Assembly (NCBI GenBank): GCA_032119795.1
Contig: JAUMFO010000003.1
Span: 147,435 to 211,434 of the forward strand
Origin: JAGIBJ01 sp032119795
GTDB lineage: Bacteria; Actinomycetota; Thermoleophilia; Solirubrobacterales; Solirubrobacteraceae
Direction of reading: 5' to 3'
Length of the DNA stretch: 64,000 bases
Shown here one piece after another: positions 63,114 to 64,000 of this stretch (the first letter of the stretch is position 1; each line of letters begins with the position of its first letter). The notes under the pieces are model-generated. The model searched no databases and had not been told where the DNA came from. It saw only the letters and a list, made by a program, of their open reading frames with translations. The position numbers were made by a program, and so were the translations under genes.

Positions 63114-63530
63114 TTAGAAGTCTTCGGGGACGATGAAGTCGCCCTCGAGCGCCTTCGTGAAGCGATCGATGTCGTCGGCCATGTTCGCGCGAGCGAGCAG
63201 GTCGAGGTCGGCGGCGACGGCACGGGTGCCCTCGTCGAGTGCGACGTCGAATTCGTCGAGTTCGTCCTGACCGAAGATCGCCTCGCGGCGTTCCTCACAG
63301 TCGGGGCAGCGGAGGTTGACGTGCCAGTGCGAGCTACCCACTTCACTCCAGCCGGTCGGCTGGACGCGGTCGTGCCCACAATTGGGGCAACACGCGAGTG
63401 GTGCAGTACGCGAAGCCGGCAGGACCGCATGCGCGGCGGCCGGGCTTACGAAGCTGACGACGTCGACTTCCTTGCCTGAAGGGAGCGTGACGCGTTTGAT
63501 GATCTGAGTGCGGGGAGTCTGCTGGGCCAT
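63114..63530 (-). CDS. Zinc-ribbon protein of unknown function
   Basis: A 138-residue protein with a zinc ribbon formed by CCPNCGHDRV and LRCPDCEERR (about residues 47-77) and an acidic helical C-terminus. It is similar in layout to small conserved actinobacterial proteins with no assigned role; DNA, RNA or protein binding is possible. ATG 63530 (MAQQTPRTQ) is preferred over an upstream start nine codons away. Confidence 0.8.
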   Translation of the reverse strand: MAQQTPRTQIIKRVTLPSGKEVDVVSFVSPAAAHAVLPASRTAPLACCPNCGHDRVQPTGWSEVGSSHWHVNLRCPDCEERREAIFGQDELDEFDVALDEGTRAVAADLDLLARANMADDIDRFTKALEGDFIVPEDF

Positions 63531-63783
63531 TGGGTTTCGTCTTCCGTGACAGCCCAACAGTCGGTCGGGGCCGGACCGCGCTTGAAGAGCCCCCTCGACG
63601 CTTGACCGAGCGTGTCCCCCCTTCAGGAATCAAAAAGCCCGAGAAATCAGGCCATACGACCCTCAAACCAGGGGTCTTCATGCTCGCTTCACACGCAAAG
63701 GCCGGGCGCGCCCGCATCGACCGGACCCCGGTGCAATCGCTCCGGCGCATCTGTTCATGATTGGGATCTATGCTGCGTGGACG

Positions 63784-64000
63784 ATGCCCATTGGCCCAAC
63801 CGAACTGATCATCGTCCTGGTGATCGTGCTCCTCCTCTTCGGCGCGAAGCGACTCCCCGAACTTGGACGCAGCCTCGGCGGCGGCATGCGCGAGTTCAAA
63901 GACTCCGTCACCGGCAAGGACGACGAGCCTGCCGCGCCCGCCATCGAGCCGCGCCGAGACAACCCCGTGCAGCCGACGGCGACCGCTCAGGCGCCCGAGA
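63784..64000 (+). CDS. tatA: Sec-independent translocase TatA, cut by window edge
   Basis: The N-terminal 72 codons of a TatA/TatE protein: a short leader MPIGPTE, one membrane helix LIIVLVIVLLLFG, then the amphipathic helix AKRLPELGRSLGGGMREFK. TATGCT (63769-63774) lies nine bases before the ATG at 63784; an in-frame ATG at 63757 is possible. The nearby Rieske protein carries a twin-arginine motif and would be a substrate of this pathway. Confidence 0.93.
   Translation, partial: MPIGPTELIIVLVIVLLLFGAKRLPELGRSLGGGMREFKDSVTGKDDEPAAPAIEPRRDNPVQPTATAQAPE

Overview
The window is a chromosomal segment of a high-GC actinobacterium. The combination of a dnaA-dnaN-recF-dciA-gyrB-gyrA block, a rpmH-rnpA-yidD-yidC-jag-rsmG block running the other way, parAB with four parS sites, OpcA, DUF4446 and DUF6958 proteins and a Bacillus-style split menaquinol:cytochrome c reductase suggests a deep-branching lineage such as Thermoleophilia (Solirubrobacterales). 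That placement is inference; no rRNA gene is present to test it.

Layout: 1-9.9 kb holds a truncated Ser/Thr kinase, an anchored CARDB-like protein, DUF4446, pheA, an HNH endonuclease, a small strongly promoted minus-strand transcript of unknown nature (about 5136-5353), a secreted RCC1 propeller protein and two tandem secreted SNase-like proteins. 9.9-22 kb is the minus-strand origin block (gyrA, gyrB, an M16 peptidase with PH-like domains, dciA, a membrane protein, recF, dnaN, dnaA), with a probable oriC between dnaN and dnaA. 22-29.5 kb is the plus-strand block rpmH to rsmG, then a palindrome-rich stretch, three accessory genes, four parS sites, parA, parB and tRNA-Ile(GAT). 30-37 kb carries a PHP phosphoesterase and an oxidative pentose phosphate operon (gnd, zwf, opcA, pgl). 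37-39 kb is manganese homeostasis: an operator, an Nramp transporter and a DtxR/MntR regulator. 40-51.6 kb mixes a bifunctional nuclease, ddl, an aminotransferase, membrane proteins, ymdB, a likely toxin-antitoxin pair, a HAD phosphatase and an ABC exporter. 51.7-56.1 kb has two secreted beta-propeller proteins. 56.1-62.2 kb is a heme and respiration cluster (hemB, hemL, a small helical protein, Rieske, cytochrome b, subunit IV-cytochrome c fusion, polyprenyl diphosphate synthase). The end holds a zinc-ribbon protein and the start of tatA.

Two intergenic regions (about 40.16-40.95 kb and 62.22-62.94 kb) are related copies of a modular, hairpin-rich dispersed repeat. About fifteen genes have a TANNNT hexamer only 6-9 bases before the start codon, often GTG, which points to widespread leaderless transcription.
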